Origin: Adiantum capillus-veneris
Lineage: Eukaryota > Streptophyta > Polypodiopsida > Polypodiales > Pteridaceae
Assembly (NCBI GenBank): GCA_014529385.2
Contig: CM043950.1
Location: 149,732,945 to 149,796,944 of the forward strand
Direction: 5' to 3'
DNA length: 64,000 nucleotides
The translations under genes were made by a program, and so were the position numbers. Numbering within the stretch: the stretch's first letter is position 1; every line of letters begins with the position of its first letter. The notes beneath the pieces are model-generated. The model did not search any database and was not told the DNA's origin. It worked only from the letters and a program-made list of their open reading frames with translations. Below are positions 43,908 through 56,007 of this stretch, in pieces.

Positions 43908-44493
43908 GTATATAATCACGATCATTTACAACTGATGATTCTTTTCAAATTTTTGCAATTTTGGCATCATAGGCTTGAAGTATGTATCAAATAGATACTA
44001 TGAGTGAAATATGGGCTCATTTGAGTGCACAGGGTGAGAATAGTGCCAGATTGAGGCTTTAGGTCTCTAAAACAATAGATATAAGGAAATTTTGAGATTT
44101 TGAGCAACTTGGTCAATGGGCTTGGGACATGATGTTCTTTTGTCCCATGAAGCCAAAGTTGCAATTTTCTCCCATCTTGGCCAAAAAGTAAATAATTACG
44201 ATTATTAACTTTTTCATCAAAATAGACATTTTTTGAAGCAACTTGGTTCTAGGCATGATGTAGACCCTGTGTATGAGATTTGAGGTGATTTGGATCAAAA
44301 AATGTGACTGGTAACTCAGAAATTGGTTTGAAAGGACTTCTTTGCGGTTTTTGGCAATTCTCCAAGTTATCATTGATCAATTTGGCTCATACTTGAAATG
44401 TGGCATGTAATAAGTGTGTACAAGTAATAGGTAAAGTGATGATACCATTTTAAAGTCAAAATATTACAAAAGTAAATAATCACGATTATTTAC
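43908..44493. repeat. Element D: three near-perfect 22-bp palindromes
   Basis: The units are GTATATAATCA/CGATCATTTAC (43908-43929), GTAAATAATTA/CGATTATTAAC (44188-44209) and GTAAATAATCA/CGATTATTTAC (44472-44493). Each is an inverted repeat broken mainly at the central bases. Starts are 280 and 284 bp apart, the same spacing as in element A but with a different motif. They lie just upstream of ORF3. Any further copies are cut off by the C-family LTR near 44654. Confidence 0.9.
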
Positions 44494-44653
44494 AGCAGTC
44501 AACTTTTTCTTGCAAAACTTGAAAATTTTGACCTAAACATATCCTATACACCTAAAACAAGTCCTAAATTAAATTTGGTAAAGTTTTGTGTTGCTGGCAT
44601 CATTTCGTGTTTTGTCGACTCTGAAATCACCAATCTTTGTGACTACATGGCGT
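44494..44653. other. End of element D noncoding region
   Basis: AT-rich, no gene seen. It stops at the C-family LTR. Confidence 0.5.
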
Positions 44654-44715
44654 TGTGAGCGGGATGGAAACACACAGAACGCCTCTATAACGACCCGACA
44701 CACACTCTTGGGAAG

Positions 44716-44793
<78 letters not shown>

Positions 44794-45860
44794 ACACACT
44801 ATGGGGCACCACTCGGCTTACACAATCCACCTGGCCGAGACAGGGAACACACCTATGGAGTGAGAGGAGAGAGACTACCCATTTACCCACTCCACACACA
44901 CACACACACACACAACCAAAAAACTCAGCTCAAAAGAGGAGAATTTTTGATGTTTAGATACAATTGAGCTTGGGCCAACACCAATGGGGCAAATAGCTCA
45001 CACAATATAGGTAAAATATGCCAGATACAATCACAAATTGGAGAAGAAGCTTCACTCATAGGAGAAACTTACACAGACAAAAAAGTAGAAACAAAGTGAG
45101 GAATTTGGAAAAATGGACAGCGCTATCGCGTCCAAAACGGCCCAAAACCCCAGTCTACAATGTCAAGGTCCTCAAATCCGACCTCGGATGAGCAGTTTAC
45201 GGTCAAAACATGCTCCAAAAACCCCAAAAACACAGTTGCGGCTGTTCCTCCTCTCTTCTCCACGTTTTTTCTGGTCTTCTCTCAATTTTCTCAGTTCCCA
45301 CACTTAGATTTATTATTTGGGCACCCTTGGCCTTTTAGATGACCTCAGACGGACCTCGAACAGGCCAAAAACTGACCTCGCAGTGCATAGTTGTCACCTT
45401 TTTGCATCATCCGCACACCTGGCACTCAGCTTTTCCCAATAATGCATCCCGCAACCACGTGAAGTAGCCCCAAAAAGTGGTCCTCATGATGACCTTTCTG
45501 CATAAGTATCACAAGAAAACACCCACGTCATGTCCGTACTTCTCCGCGTGCAAGTACTGACCCCATTCGACGTCCTGACGCCACTAGATGCCATGTGACG
45601 CACATGCTTACCTCATGCCGTCGGCCCGCGGATAGCTTCCTCGAGAAGTTTTACGCGCTACCAACTCCTCCTTATTGTAGAAAAAACACACTGGTACTGA
45701 TAATAGTGAAAATCGCTGCACTATGTACACCCTGTCCTACCTGTACACACGTGGGCCCCACGTAACCACCTGGCTATGGAAATTGGAAAATCCTTTATTC
45801 GATGCACCATGCATGTGTATGTACATATGCACAATCCCTTGCTCCAAAAAACTCCTGACA
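44654..45860 (-). mobile_element. C-family 3' LTR, minus strand
   Basis: On the minus strand it runs from TGTCAGGAGT (45860) to CCCGCTCACA (44654), 1207 bp. It is homologous to the LTRs of element C. The polypurine tract AGGCTAGGGGATGGGCAAATTA adjoins it at 45861 on, so it is a 3' LTR whose element is otherwise lost except for about 60-80 bp. It is longer than the C LTRs mainly because of a 71-bp CA run. Confidence 0.9.
44718..44788. repeat. (CA)n microsatellite, 71 bp, inside LTR
   Basis: An uninterrupted CA run at the place where the element C LTRs have only short GT runs (near 14733 and 22304). Confidence 0.97.
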
Positions 45861-46106
45861 TAATTTGCCCATCCCCTAGCCTGCTAGAGCATTAATGCAT
45901 GCTCAGCAGAGCAGCAACAAATGCTCATTCCACCTGGATCAAAAGGCCAAAGACATATCGCCTGATTCACAAGAAGCATCATAACACCACACATATATTT
46001 GTCATCAATCAACCAAAATGAACCAAAGGCATATCCAACTAACACATCCATCCTATCTGGACCTCCAAAAGTATAAATATTGCATACCACATTCAACCCA
46101 ACCAAT
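45861..46106 (-). other. Remnant of C-family internal sequence and spacer
   Basis: The first 60 bp or so match the end of element C's pol and its polypurine tract (CTCTAGCAGGCTAGGGG). The rest has a short open frame without recognisable motifs. Confidence 0.55.
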
Positions 46107-46190
46107 TGTTAGGAAATAAGACGTAGCTAAATAGATAATTGAGTAGATTACTTAATGGAGAGAGACAGATTTATATACACGAGATTATAG

Positions 46191-46193
<3 letters not shown>

Positions 46194-46225
<32 letters not shown>
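46194..46225. repeat. (GA)n microsatellite, 32 bp
   Basis: An uninterrupted GA run. Confidence 0.95.
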
Positions 46226-46229
<4 letters not shown>

Positions 46230-46559
46230 GACGATATACGTGGTTCACCCAATGTGGGCTACGTCCACGGGAAAGCAGCCACTCAATGGCTTTAGTACTT
46301 CAAAACTAGAAGCAGTTTACAAAGGGATTATACCCTTAATGGAGCTCCCGCCTTGCTTCACTCTCACCACCTCACACTCACCTTGTTGCATCAACTTCAC
46401 ACTATGAAATGTGTGTAAAAATGGTCTCCTTTTATAGGCCAAAAGGGCTACCTTCTCTTATCAGAGACAACCATGTGTAGCCGCCCTTGTGCGAATAAGT
46501 CCAAATCGGACCCTCCAATCCGTCCATGTGTGGCCACCCTTGAGAAGACAAGTCCGCTT

Positions 46560-46690
46560 TTGAATTCGGCCACCGGCCATTGAATTCAGCCACCGGCCAC
46601 CGGCCATTGACTTCCGACCACCGGCCACCGGCCATTGACTTCGGACCACCGGCCATCGGCCATTGACTACCGGCCACCGGCCAACTGATC
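46560..46690. repeat. CCACCGGCCATTGACTTC minisatellite
   Basis: About six imperfect units built from CACCGGC and CATTGACTTC. It is GC-rich compared with its surroundings. Confidence 0.88.
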
Positions 46691-46701
46691 GGTTGTTTTC
46701 C

Positions 46702-49429
46702 TGTGAGGTCCCCACCCGCCGTATCAAACAGTGGATCTCATGGTGAACCTGGTGGCCACTAGATCTATAGCGAAAGCAAACAAAGTGGTTCAGGGTTCAG
46801 CTAGCGGACGATCTCTCATCACAAAGTGAGTCGAGTTCGAGCCTACTATCAATGAGATCTAGCTCCACCTCGCACGGGAAGCGTACTTAACTATCTAGCG
46901 ATCCTAAGACCCACCTTCCAAGAGGAGAGAAACCCCGAGTGCCTTTTTCCCCATGTTTCAGAGGCACGTACTCTCGAGGATTCGCTGCTCTAGGGGCAAT
47001 GAGTAATACCAATATCGAGTAAGAACTATGGGGACAGAGAGTTCCCGACCAATTGGGACCACCCATCTCGTAGGCATTGGAAACCCGAGCCAAGCCCCCA
47101 CTTTCCACCCCCACACTCACACTTCCTTGTGTGACCTAATTACTACCACAAAGGTTGTTCAACATAGATATTCCTTGTTTAATTCCGAATCACATGGTTC
47201 GTTAAAACAGCCCTTCAACCTGTATTGCAAACAACACCAAGACAAAATTCTATTAAAAATTCTACTTAAACTTATTCATAAAAGTTCCAATGTTCTGGAG
47301 GTACAACATCCCCCCTCCAGCAAGAGTTCACTCCTCCCGTTGTCGCCTAGCTGCCCATACAACTAAGTATATCCACCGCATAGAAAGCACGACATGGACA
47401 TTCCCACCACATAGAAAGCAAGACGTGGGTTCCCACAGCTTAACCAGCAGTCGTGGGTATCCACCGCTTAACCAGCAGTCGTGGATTCAAGAGCCCTTAA
47501 CCAAGAACTCTGCCCCTGTGATCAGGAGGGGTTCATGACTAATTCATTATTGGAAATAGAATGAACATGCCGAGCTAAATTTTCCCTAGCAGACATTCTT
47601 TCCTATTGCAAACAACATTCCCATCAATCATTTCTTTCCTACTTTAGAACTTAATGTACAATGCTTTCAATGCCGAGGTTTCCGTCAGATTTTTCCAACA
47701 TGTTTGGGGGTATGAGCATTCCTAACTAGCGTATGTAATGTTAGTTTAAACAACTTGAATAAAAATATGATCTACCTCTTCCCCTTCTTCATCGATGGCC
47801 CGTGAGATGGCCGGTAATTGTTCCTCCATGGGAGCCTTCCCCTTCTCGTTGACATTGCTCGTTCCTGCCTCCCGATCGTGGGCACCACCGAAGCGAGTCC
47901 TCTTAACCGGGGCCATTTCTCACTACTTTAAATGATTATCTTGGAGAAAGAGCTAAGGTTCGCAAGCATCATAACAGTCCAATGGGTAGATTAGTGACAT
48001 TAATTAATCCCTCCTATATGATAGATCTAGATTTTTCATAAAGCAATCATTAAGGATGGCACATAATCCTATGGGAACCGGCTTTAAAGATAATTACTCA
48101 ACTTACATGATTAAAAATAATAGGATTTCACTAATGGAATTATCAGAGAGATGAATTAAGTATGATTAATCTCTTTCCTAGCAATTAGAGGGTGCAGAGT
48201 CACCGCATGCATAGGTGTGAGAAAAAACCATCTTTTAGAGACTTAATGACAGATTAATCTTACCTTAATTATATCTTAATGCATAATAGAGATGAATCTA
48301 AATCAGCTACAATATTAATGCGTGATAGAAAGAGTGGTTCTCATCAATCTACACAATTACTAGCTTACCGATTAATTACTATACTACCTAGAGAGAGAAA
48401 ATTCTGGTAATTATTCTCTAATCATTAATTGAGAGTGATGAATGGCTGATAATTCAGCTATGGGATGATGATTACACAATAGAATATGGTTAATGAGAAT
48501 TTAGAGAGTAATTATAGAGAATTACGACTAGGAATAAGCATAATAGACGAGAAATTTAGGCGGTAATGAAAAGGATTTTCAGAAAGGATTAATTAAACCG
48601 TGGTAACCGTGATTAAGGGCTGATAATCCTCTCGATTCTCTGATCTAATCGAGCTTCTTGAGGCGAGAATTCGACAGCACCTCCCTCCTTGCTTCTCCTT
48701 CAAAAGGTGTGTGTTCCGGCAGTACCTTCCCAGAGTGTGTGTAGGTGTGTGTGTGTGTGTGTGCAGGTCTTTAAATAGGCCTCCTCAAGCTGAAAATCGA
48801 TCTGGGTTGCTAAATGCATCTGGGAGCTTCTCCAGTTAAGCATGGCAAGTCCAGTTGCCTACCCACCAAGTGTCCAGTTGGCTCAGTAAACTGACTCTCA
48901 CACTGATTTGCAGCCTTGGCAGCTTCCCCAAGACTCCCACAAAGCAAGAGGGCGCCCCCTAGCTGCTAAAGATGATCTGGAGTGGCCTGGGACCTGTTCC
49001 CACACAGTTCCGGGCCCCCTGTACCTCCCTGGACAATTTTTAGGAAATTTGGTTCCAAGCTAAAACGGGTCATACGAATCGGATTTTGATGCCATAAATT
49101 TCCATACGAAGCTCTAACTAGGGCGTACTGGCCCGAGTACCTGCCATATTTAGCAGCCCACGGGGTCCGAAAATGCATTTTCTTCAAATTTGGGGTACGG
49201 GTGCAGTTTTTCGAGACGATCAAAACTGTACGGGTCGGGTGACCAAAAACTTACTATTTTTGGAAATTTTTCACAAAAATTATTTTAATTCACATTTTGA
49301 AGCCTTATAACATTCTAAACATCATGGCACTGACAGAATCTGGAAAACTGCTAAAAATAGTAACTTATTCCATTATGATTATTTCATGGTACAAGGGTGC
49401 TCTTTTTGGTTGGGGTCAGAGACCTTACA
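46702..49429 (-). mobile_element. Element E: LTR 1 (3' LTR)
   Basis: 2728 bp. On the minus strand it begins TGTAAGGTCTCTGACC (49429) and ends GGACCTCACA (46702). It is a direct repeat of 51072-53626. It contains a GT run near 48740, a TATTTAAAG-type box near 48770-48785 and a minisatellite of AACCAGCAGT[CG]GTGG units (47365-47490). Short plus-strand frames in it are not conserved domains. Confidence 0.92.
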
Positions 49430-49442
49430 ACCTCCCCAACGT
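49430..49442 (-). other. Element E: polypurine tract
   Basis: ACGTTGGGGAGGT on the minus strand precedes TGTAAGGTC. Confidence 0.75.
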
Positions 49443-49611
49443 GAAAAATTTGAGATGTCCTCATCTCAAGAATACATATGGATAAACTCTATGCTAACTA
49501 CTTAGGTACATATATCCTTTGTCTAAAGTAAAGATATCCTTTGATAATAGAGTAGTCTTTAGCTTTATGCGTCTTATTCTGCTGAACTTTGATGAGATTC
49601 TGGTGCTTGAT

Positions 49612-50558
49612 TTATTGCTCACTAGGATTAGCAGTTGCATCATACATTGTTGCTCTCTCATCAGCTTCATCACCCACAGTTGGTCGTCTCACTGCGGCAT
49701 TAGCGAAAGCTCTACTTCCTTGTCCTATGTTTCCTCTTCCTCGGTCTCCTCTTCCGTTTGGTTGACCTCGCGCGTTGGCGTTCAGAGGTACATTATTAGC
49801 ACCGGATGTTTGGCAAATCCTTTTTGGACATTGACTTTTGTAATGTCCATACTCTTGGCACTCAAAGCATCTTATATTGGGAAACTCGGTAGCTGTCGTG
49901 GTAGCTACTACCGGACGATGGTTGTATGCAGGGTTGATTGGTCTGTTACTCCAGTTGTCTGTCCTGGCCCTCTTTGACAAATAGTATTCACTATCTTGGG
50001 TAGTCCTCTGAATCTCTTTAGCTAACGGTTTGGCCCTTAGCAAGGCATCTTGCAAAGTTACTGGCCTGAGAGCTTCTAGTCGGTTGTTCAGGGGGTCGAT
50101 GAGTCCGTGGCAGAACCGTGCTACCTGTTGTTCCAATGTCATCTTAGGAGCATATCTTTGAAGAGTGACAAACTTTGAATAATATTCTTCGACAGATGAA
50201 TTCAGTTGCCGAAGGGAAAAGACCTCGTTCATCTTCAAGGTTTTATAGGCAGGTGGTAAGTAACGCTCCATCACAGCAGCCTTGATGTCTTCCCATGACT
50301 GGGAAGATCCCTTGATATCCAAGTCCCTGCAATGTTGTTTCCACCAGATCTTGGCATCACCAGACAAGCGGAACATTGCAAGCATGGTTTGGTTCTCGGG
50401 TTGAGTTCCCGCAGCTTCGAAGTAATCATCCATTGCTTCCATCCACACTTCCGCATCTCTCTCCACATTTGCCCCCTCGCCCTTAAAGAGAGGAGGCTGG
50501 GCTTGTTTAAGGAGGAGCTTCTTCTCTTGCGCTGTCGAGTAGAGAGCAGCAGGCGGTG
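49612..50558 (-). pseudogene. Element E: gag only
   Basis: The minus strand encodes a gypsy gag. The capsid domain (WMEAMDDYFEAAG, FRLSGDAKIWW, YLPPAYKTLKMNE) is at about 50460-50050 and a CCHC knuckle (CFECQEYGHYKSQC) near 49870-49830. A Gly/Arg-rich tail then ends in a stop at 49612. The frame is open from 50558, but a TAG lies just upstream at about 50559-50561 and no good ATG is in frame. An ATG in another frame lies at 50582. No protease, RT or integrase is present in the 1642-bp internal region, so the element is non-autonomous. Confidence 0.88.
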
Positions 50559-51056
50559 CCTATCCAATGGTGTAAAACTCATTACTATAGAACTCTTCTC
50601 AAATGAACCTAGGATTTTTCCATACTCAAAAAGAAATTTAACTTTTGGGCTTAACCAGCCTACTTAATCTGTACAGCTATCACAAAGGATTTTACCACTC
50701 CACCATTAGTTTAAATTCCATTGAATACATCCAAAATTGTCCCGATAAATAATGGTAAAAACTTTACTCGAGAGCTTTGATCCATAATTATAACTTTATG
50801 TGCATCAATCGGCTACATGTCCGCAGCACTAGTCGCACCAACGACTTCAAAAAAAAAAAACATCATGTGGAACCCATTGAATCTCAACAAGCTCAACCAG
50901 TAAAATTCTTTAACATCACTCGCGAGACAATCCACTGGACAAATCCAATGTCATTATTCTGGGAAACATCATGCTCAAGATTTGAGTACGAGCTATCCTA
51001 CAATCCCTTAGTTTTTAAAATTTCAAACAACATCATTTTCCAGTTCGTAAACCTAT

Positions 51057-51069
51057 AGCTCTGATACCA
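51057..51069 (-). promoter_or_regulatory. Element E: primer-binding site, initiator-Met tRNA type
   Basis: The minus strand reads TGGTATCAGAGCT, 2 nt inside the LTR end at 51072. Confidence 0.9.
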
Positions 51070-51071
51070 GG

Positions 51072-53626
51072 TGTGAGGTCCCCACCCCGCCGTATCAAAC
51101 AGTGGATCTGATGGTGAACCTGGTAGCCACTAGATCTATAGCGGAAGCAAACAAAGTGGTTCAGGGTTCAGCTAGCGGACGATCTCTCATCACAAAGTGA
51201 GTCGAGTTCGAGCCTAGTATCAATGAGATCTAGCTCCACCTCGTAGGGGAAGCGTACTTAACTATCTAGCGATCCTAAGACCCACCTTCCAAGAGAAGAG
51301 AAACCCTGAGTGCCTTTTTCTCCATGTTTCAGAGGCACGTACTCTCGAGGATTCGCCGCTCTAGGGGCAATGAGTAATACCAATATCGAGTAAGCACTAT
51401 GGGGACAGAGAGTTCCCGACCAATCGGGACCACCCATCTCGTAGGCATTGGCAACCCGAGCCAAGCCCCCACTTTCCACCCCCACACTCACACTTCCTTG
51501 TGTGACCTAATTACTACCACAAAGGTTGTTCAACATAGATATTCCTTGTTTAATTCCGAATCACATGGTTTGTTAAAACACCCCTTCAACCAGTATTGCA
51601 AACAACACCAAGACAAAATTCTAGTAAAAATTCTACTCAAACTTATTCATAAAAGTTTCAATGTTCTGGAGGTACAACATCCCCCCTCCAGCGAGAGTTT
51701 ACTCCTCCCGTTGTCGCCTAGCTGCCCATACAACTAGGTATGTCCACCGCATAGAAAGCACGACATGGACATTCCCACCGCATAGAAAGCAAGACGTGGG
51801 TTCCCACCGCTTAACCAGCAGTGGTGGGTATCCACCGCTTAACCAGCAGTCGTGGATTCAAGAGCCCTTAACCAAGAACTCTGCCCCTGTGATCAGGAGT
51901 GGTTCATGACTAATTCAACATTGGAAATAGAATGAACATGCGGAGCTAAATTTTCCCTAGCAAACATTCTTTCCTATTGCAAACAGCATTCCCATCAATC
52001 ATTTCTTTCCTACTTTAGAACTTAATGTACAATGCTTTCAATGCCGAGGTTTCCGTCGGATTTTTCCAACATGTTTGGGGATATGAGCATTCCTAACTAG
52101 CGTATGTAATGTTAGTTTAAACAATTTGAATAAAAATATGATCTACCTCTTCCCCTTCTTCATCGATGGCCCGTGAGATGGCCGGTAATTGTTCGTCCAT
52201 GGGAGCCTTCCCCTTCCCGTTGACATTGCTCGTTCCTGCCTCGCGATCATGGGCACCACCGAAGCGAGTCCTCTTAACCGAGGCCATTTCTCTTTACTTT
52301 AAATGATTAGCTTGGAGAAAGAGCTAAGATACGCAAGCATCATAACAGTCCAATGGGTAGATTAGTGACATTAATTAATCCCTCCTATATGATAGATCTA
52401 GATTTTTCATAAAGCAATCATTAAGGATGGCACATAATCCTATGGGAACCGGCTCTAAAGATAATTACTCAACTTACATGATTAAAAATAATAGGATTTC
52501 ACTAATGGAATTATCAGAGATATTAATTAAGTATGATTAATCTCTTTCCTAGCAATTAGAGGGTGCAGAGTCACCGCATGCATAGGTGTGAGAAAAAACC
52601 ATCTCTTAGAGACTTAATGACAGATTAATCTTACCTTAATTATATCTTAATGCATAATAGAGGTGAATCGAAATCAGCTACAATATTAATGCGTGATAGA
52701 AATAGTGGTTCTCATCAATCTACACAATTACTAGCTTACCGATTAATTACTATACTACCTAGAGAGAGAAAATTCTGGTAATTATTCTCTAATCATTAAT
52801 TGAGAGTGATGAATGGCTGATAATTCAGCTATGGGATGATGATTACACATTACAATATGGTTAATGAGAATTTAGAGAGTAATTATAGAGAATTACGACT
52901 AGGAATAAGCATAATAGACGAGAAATTTAGGCGGTAATGAAAAGGATTTGCAGAAAGCATTAATTAAACCGTGGTTACCATGATTAAGGGCTGATAATCC
53001 TCTCGATTCTCTGATCTAATCGAGCTTCTTGAGGCGCGAATTCGACAACACCTCCCTCCTTGCTTCTCCTTCAAAAAGTGTGTGTTTCGGCAGTACCTTC
53101 CTAGAGTGTGTGTAGGTGTGTGTGTGTGTGCACTGTGTGTGTGAGCATATATGTGTGTGTGTGCAGGTCTTTAAATAGGCCTCCTCAAGCTGAAAATCGA
53201 TCTGGGTTGCTAAATGCATATGGGAGCTTCTCCAGTTAAGCATGGCAAGTCCAGTTGCCTACCCACCAAGTGTCCAGTTGGCTCAGTAAACTGACTCTCA
53301 CACTGAGTTGCAGGCTTGGCAGCTTCCCCAAGACTCCCACAAAGCAAGAGGGCGCCCCCTAGCTGCTAAAGATGATATGGAGTGGCCTGGGACCTGTTCC
53401 CACACAGTTCCGGGCCCCCGGTACCTCCCCGGACAATTTTTAGGAAATTTGGTTCTAAGCTAAAACGGGTCATACGAATCGGATTTTGATGCCGTAAATT
53501 TCCATACGAATCTCTAACTAGGGCGTACTGGCCCAAGTACCTGCCATATTTAGCAGCCCTCGGGGTCCGAAAATGCATTTTTTTCAAATTTGGGGTACGG
53601 TGCAGTTTTTCGAGACGATCAAAACT
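51072..53626 (-). mobile_element. Element E: LTR 2, shared by two internal regions, 5' end deleted
   Basis: Direct repeat of LTR 1. It adjoins the primer site of the first internal region on one side and the gag 3' end of a second internal region on the other. Compared with LTR 1, 272 bp (equivalent to 49228-49499) are missing at a 4-bp AACT microhomology (53623-53626). That removes the LTR start, the polypurine tract and about 70 bp of internal sequence. Confidence 0.9.
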
Positions 53627-53738
53627 ACTTAGGTACATATATCCTTTGTCTAAAGTAAAGATATCCTTTGATAATAGAGTAGTCTTTAGATTTATGCGTC
53701 TTATTCTGTTGAACTTTGATGAGATTCTGGTGCTTGAT

Positions 53739-53908
53739 TTATTGCTCACTAGGATTAGCAGTTGCATCATACATTGCTGCTCTCTCATCAGCTTCATCAC
53801 CCACAATTGGTTGTCTCACTGCGGCATTAGCGAAATCTCTACTTCCTTGTCCTATGTTTCCTCTTCCTCGGTCTCCTCTTCCGTTTGGTTGACCTCGCCC
53901 ATTGGCGT
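53739..53908 (-). pseudogene. Element E copy 2: gag 3' end
   Basis: Matches 49612-49780 of copy 1. It is cut at 53908 by the insertion of element F and resumes at 63155. Confidence 0.88.
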
Positions 53909-55450
53909 TGATGGGGGCTTTTCACAAGCCAAGCTCTCATACCCCTCTTCTCTCGTCCCCACCCCATGAAAACCCCCTCTTAGGGAGGGAGTGATAAAAG
54001 GCATTGGAAAAAGTAAGAAAAAAATAAAGTATGATTATGTAAATATATGAGAAAGGTAAAATAGTCCACCTCATGCCTTCGGGGCAGCCAATCCCCACCT
54101 TGCCTCCTTTTTCTTCAGTGTTGCCCCGACGTGTGTCCCTTTTCCTCTCCTCCACTCAAAAGGTCAACCCCCTCTCTCTTCCCCTTGTCCTTTCTCCTTT
54201 CTCTCTCCCGTCAAGCTACCCCACCTCTCACCAATAATGCATTCTAACTCACCAATAATGCACCCTAACTCACATGTAACTTACCCTATCTTCCAAAATA
54301 GTATACCCCACCCCCCCTTTCTCTCTCCTATCATATCCCATGACCCAAATACCCCCACCTCTCTCTAAAGGGCGCCATGTCTCTTGTCTTGTAGCTAAAT
54401 AACCTCCCCCACACTCACACACACTCAGTTTCACTGAAAAAGGTGCCCACAAACCCATCCCCACCCGGTGGTTACCTGATTTTTTTTGTGTTCACACACA
54501 TCTACACACAGATTCACCTCTGAACACACTCCCCTCTCTCCTCTCTTGTAATTACTTTCTTCTCCATGTCACCTCTCACTTTTTTTCATCAACCCATCTC
54601 TCTCTCTTAGTCTCTCTCTCATGAGACTGCTGTTCTGACACATATACACACAGCCAGACAAGTGGGGCCCACAGTCACATGGCCTATGTAGATAATGATT
54701 TCTTCATTTCTAAATTCTAGAATTTTTCCCCCCTCCTCCCCTATATAAAGAGGGGTCACCATCACACTAAGGACACAACATCACCAAAGAACACACTATG
54801 CACTGTGTGTGCCTAGTGCACACACACACACACCCACACCATCACCATCACCGCAATCACCATGCTTGTCTTGAGCAAGACCTCTACACCCTTAACTATG
54901 GAAGATGAAGGGCAACTAAATGAAGGATGATGGCCATAATCCTCGTGCGAGTCTTCGCCATCAACTCCCACCTATCCGCCATGTGCTCTTCCACTCTCTC
55001 CCTTCTCATTCCCCTACCCTATGCTCCCCATTTCATCACCTAATTCTCTAAATAAAGCTTGAGGTTTTGTGAGTATGTTTTCTTGCAATGTTTTGCCCAT
55101 GTGAGGTGTGCGGAATCGCCACCTAGTCTTGTGTTTTGGAGTGAGCTTGTGTATGTGTGAAGGGTGTGCGGATTCGCCATCCTTTTGTGGTGCCTAAGTA
55201 CTAAGCCGCTGTACCCCCTCCCTCACTCTCTCTCTCTCTCAATCACTTGATCTCATTCCCTTTCCTCTTCATCATTACTCCCAAGCATCCATCTCTCTTG
55301 GATGAAAACTTTGTTATGGTGGTGTGTTGTTTGCGTCCTAGCCGCTGAAGCTAGGTGGTGCCCCCTGTTTGCTTTACCATGATAGGCTTGAGGCGTGCCA
55401 TTCAGTCCCCGGTGTTTTAGAGGCCGTCGGGGTTCGCTTTGCTCCCGTCA
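53909..55450 (+). mobile_element. Element F: 5' LTR
   Basis: From TGATGGGGGC to CTCCCGTCA, 1542 bp. U3 is pyrimidine-rich. The TATA box is TATATAAA at 54742-54749. Confidence 0.95.
54742..54749 (+). promoter_or_regulatory. TATA box of element F 5' LTR
   Basis: TATATAAA in the context CCCCTATATAAAGAGGGG. The 3' LTR copy is at about 62431-62438. Confidence 0.8.
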
Positions 55451-55452
55451 TT

Positions 55453-55473
55453 TGGTGCCCCCACTGAGGATCT
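55453..55473 (+). promoter_or_regulatory. Element F: primer-binding region
   Basis: TGGTGCCCCCACTGAGGATC lies 2 nt inside the LTR. It is similar to element C at 14816 on. The primer tRNA is not identified. Confidence 0.65.
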
Positions 55474-55523
55474 TTTCATGAAACCCTTCTGTTTACAAGA
55501 CTGAAACCCTTAAACTATTGTGA

Positions 55524-55990
55524 ATGGATGAATGGCTAGCAGGATTTGCTAATTGGACGATAGAAGAAGAAGAGCTCCAAGCACAACTAGACGAACTCCA
55601 CATCTCCATCGAAGCTCGAGTGCGAGGCGTAACGGTAATCGATTTGCAGTGGGAGAGTCAACCAACACGCCAAACCCAGTGGATATACATAGGCCAAGTG
55701 CCAAGAAGAAGAAGGAGAAGGTCGAAACCATGTCCGCAACCTACAACCAACCCACAACAACAAAATGGAAGGAGCTCTACACAGTAGACAATCAACACTA
55801 TTTCTACTTTGAGAATCGGGTAACTCAAGTCACCGAGGTAATTATCACAGTCAGTTTTCAGGTCGCACCTCATGCTGCAGCACAGATAACGGAAGCATTG
55901 GCTCACACTCTCACTAGAGAAACTAGGGATCTACTGAGTTTGTTTCAGGAAAGAACACCACCCTCTCCCACAAGCTTGGACAGTGACTAA
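55524..55990 (+). pseudogene. Element F: ORF1-like leader region
   Basis: Two overlapping frames cover this stretch. One begins MDEWLAGFANWTIEEEELQA (55524) and the other continues with ELYTVDNQHYFYFENRV and ends at 55990. They probably represent one ORF broken by a shift near 55600-55780. Tat relatives such as Ogre carry an ORF of unknown function before gag, and the position fits. I recognise no domain. Confidence 0.5.
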
Positions 55991-56007
55991 GCACCTCTAA
56001 GCTTCAC

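Larger units (their letters stand above)
46107..46701. mobile_element. LTR-like fragment, unclassified
   Basis: It starts TGTTAGGAAATAAG and ends at GGTTGTTTTCC, where element E begins. It includes GTGGTTCACCCAATGTGGGC followed by TACGTCCACGG, a stretch often seen in plant LTRs, a GA run and a minisatellite. No partner copy is in the window, so the call is tentative. Confidence 0.4.

Noticed and set aside
47028-47538. Plus-strand frames of 112 and 82 codons, repeated at 51399-51909
   Set aside because: The repetition is due to the element E LTR duplication. No domain is visible and they include minisatellite sequence.
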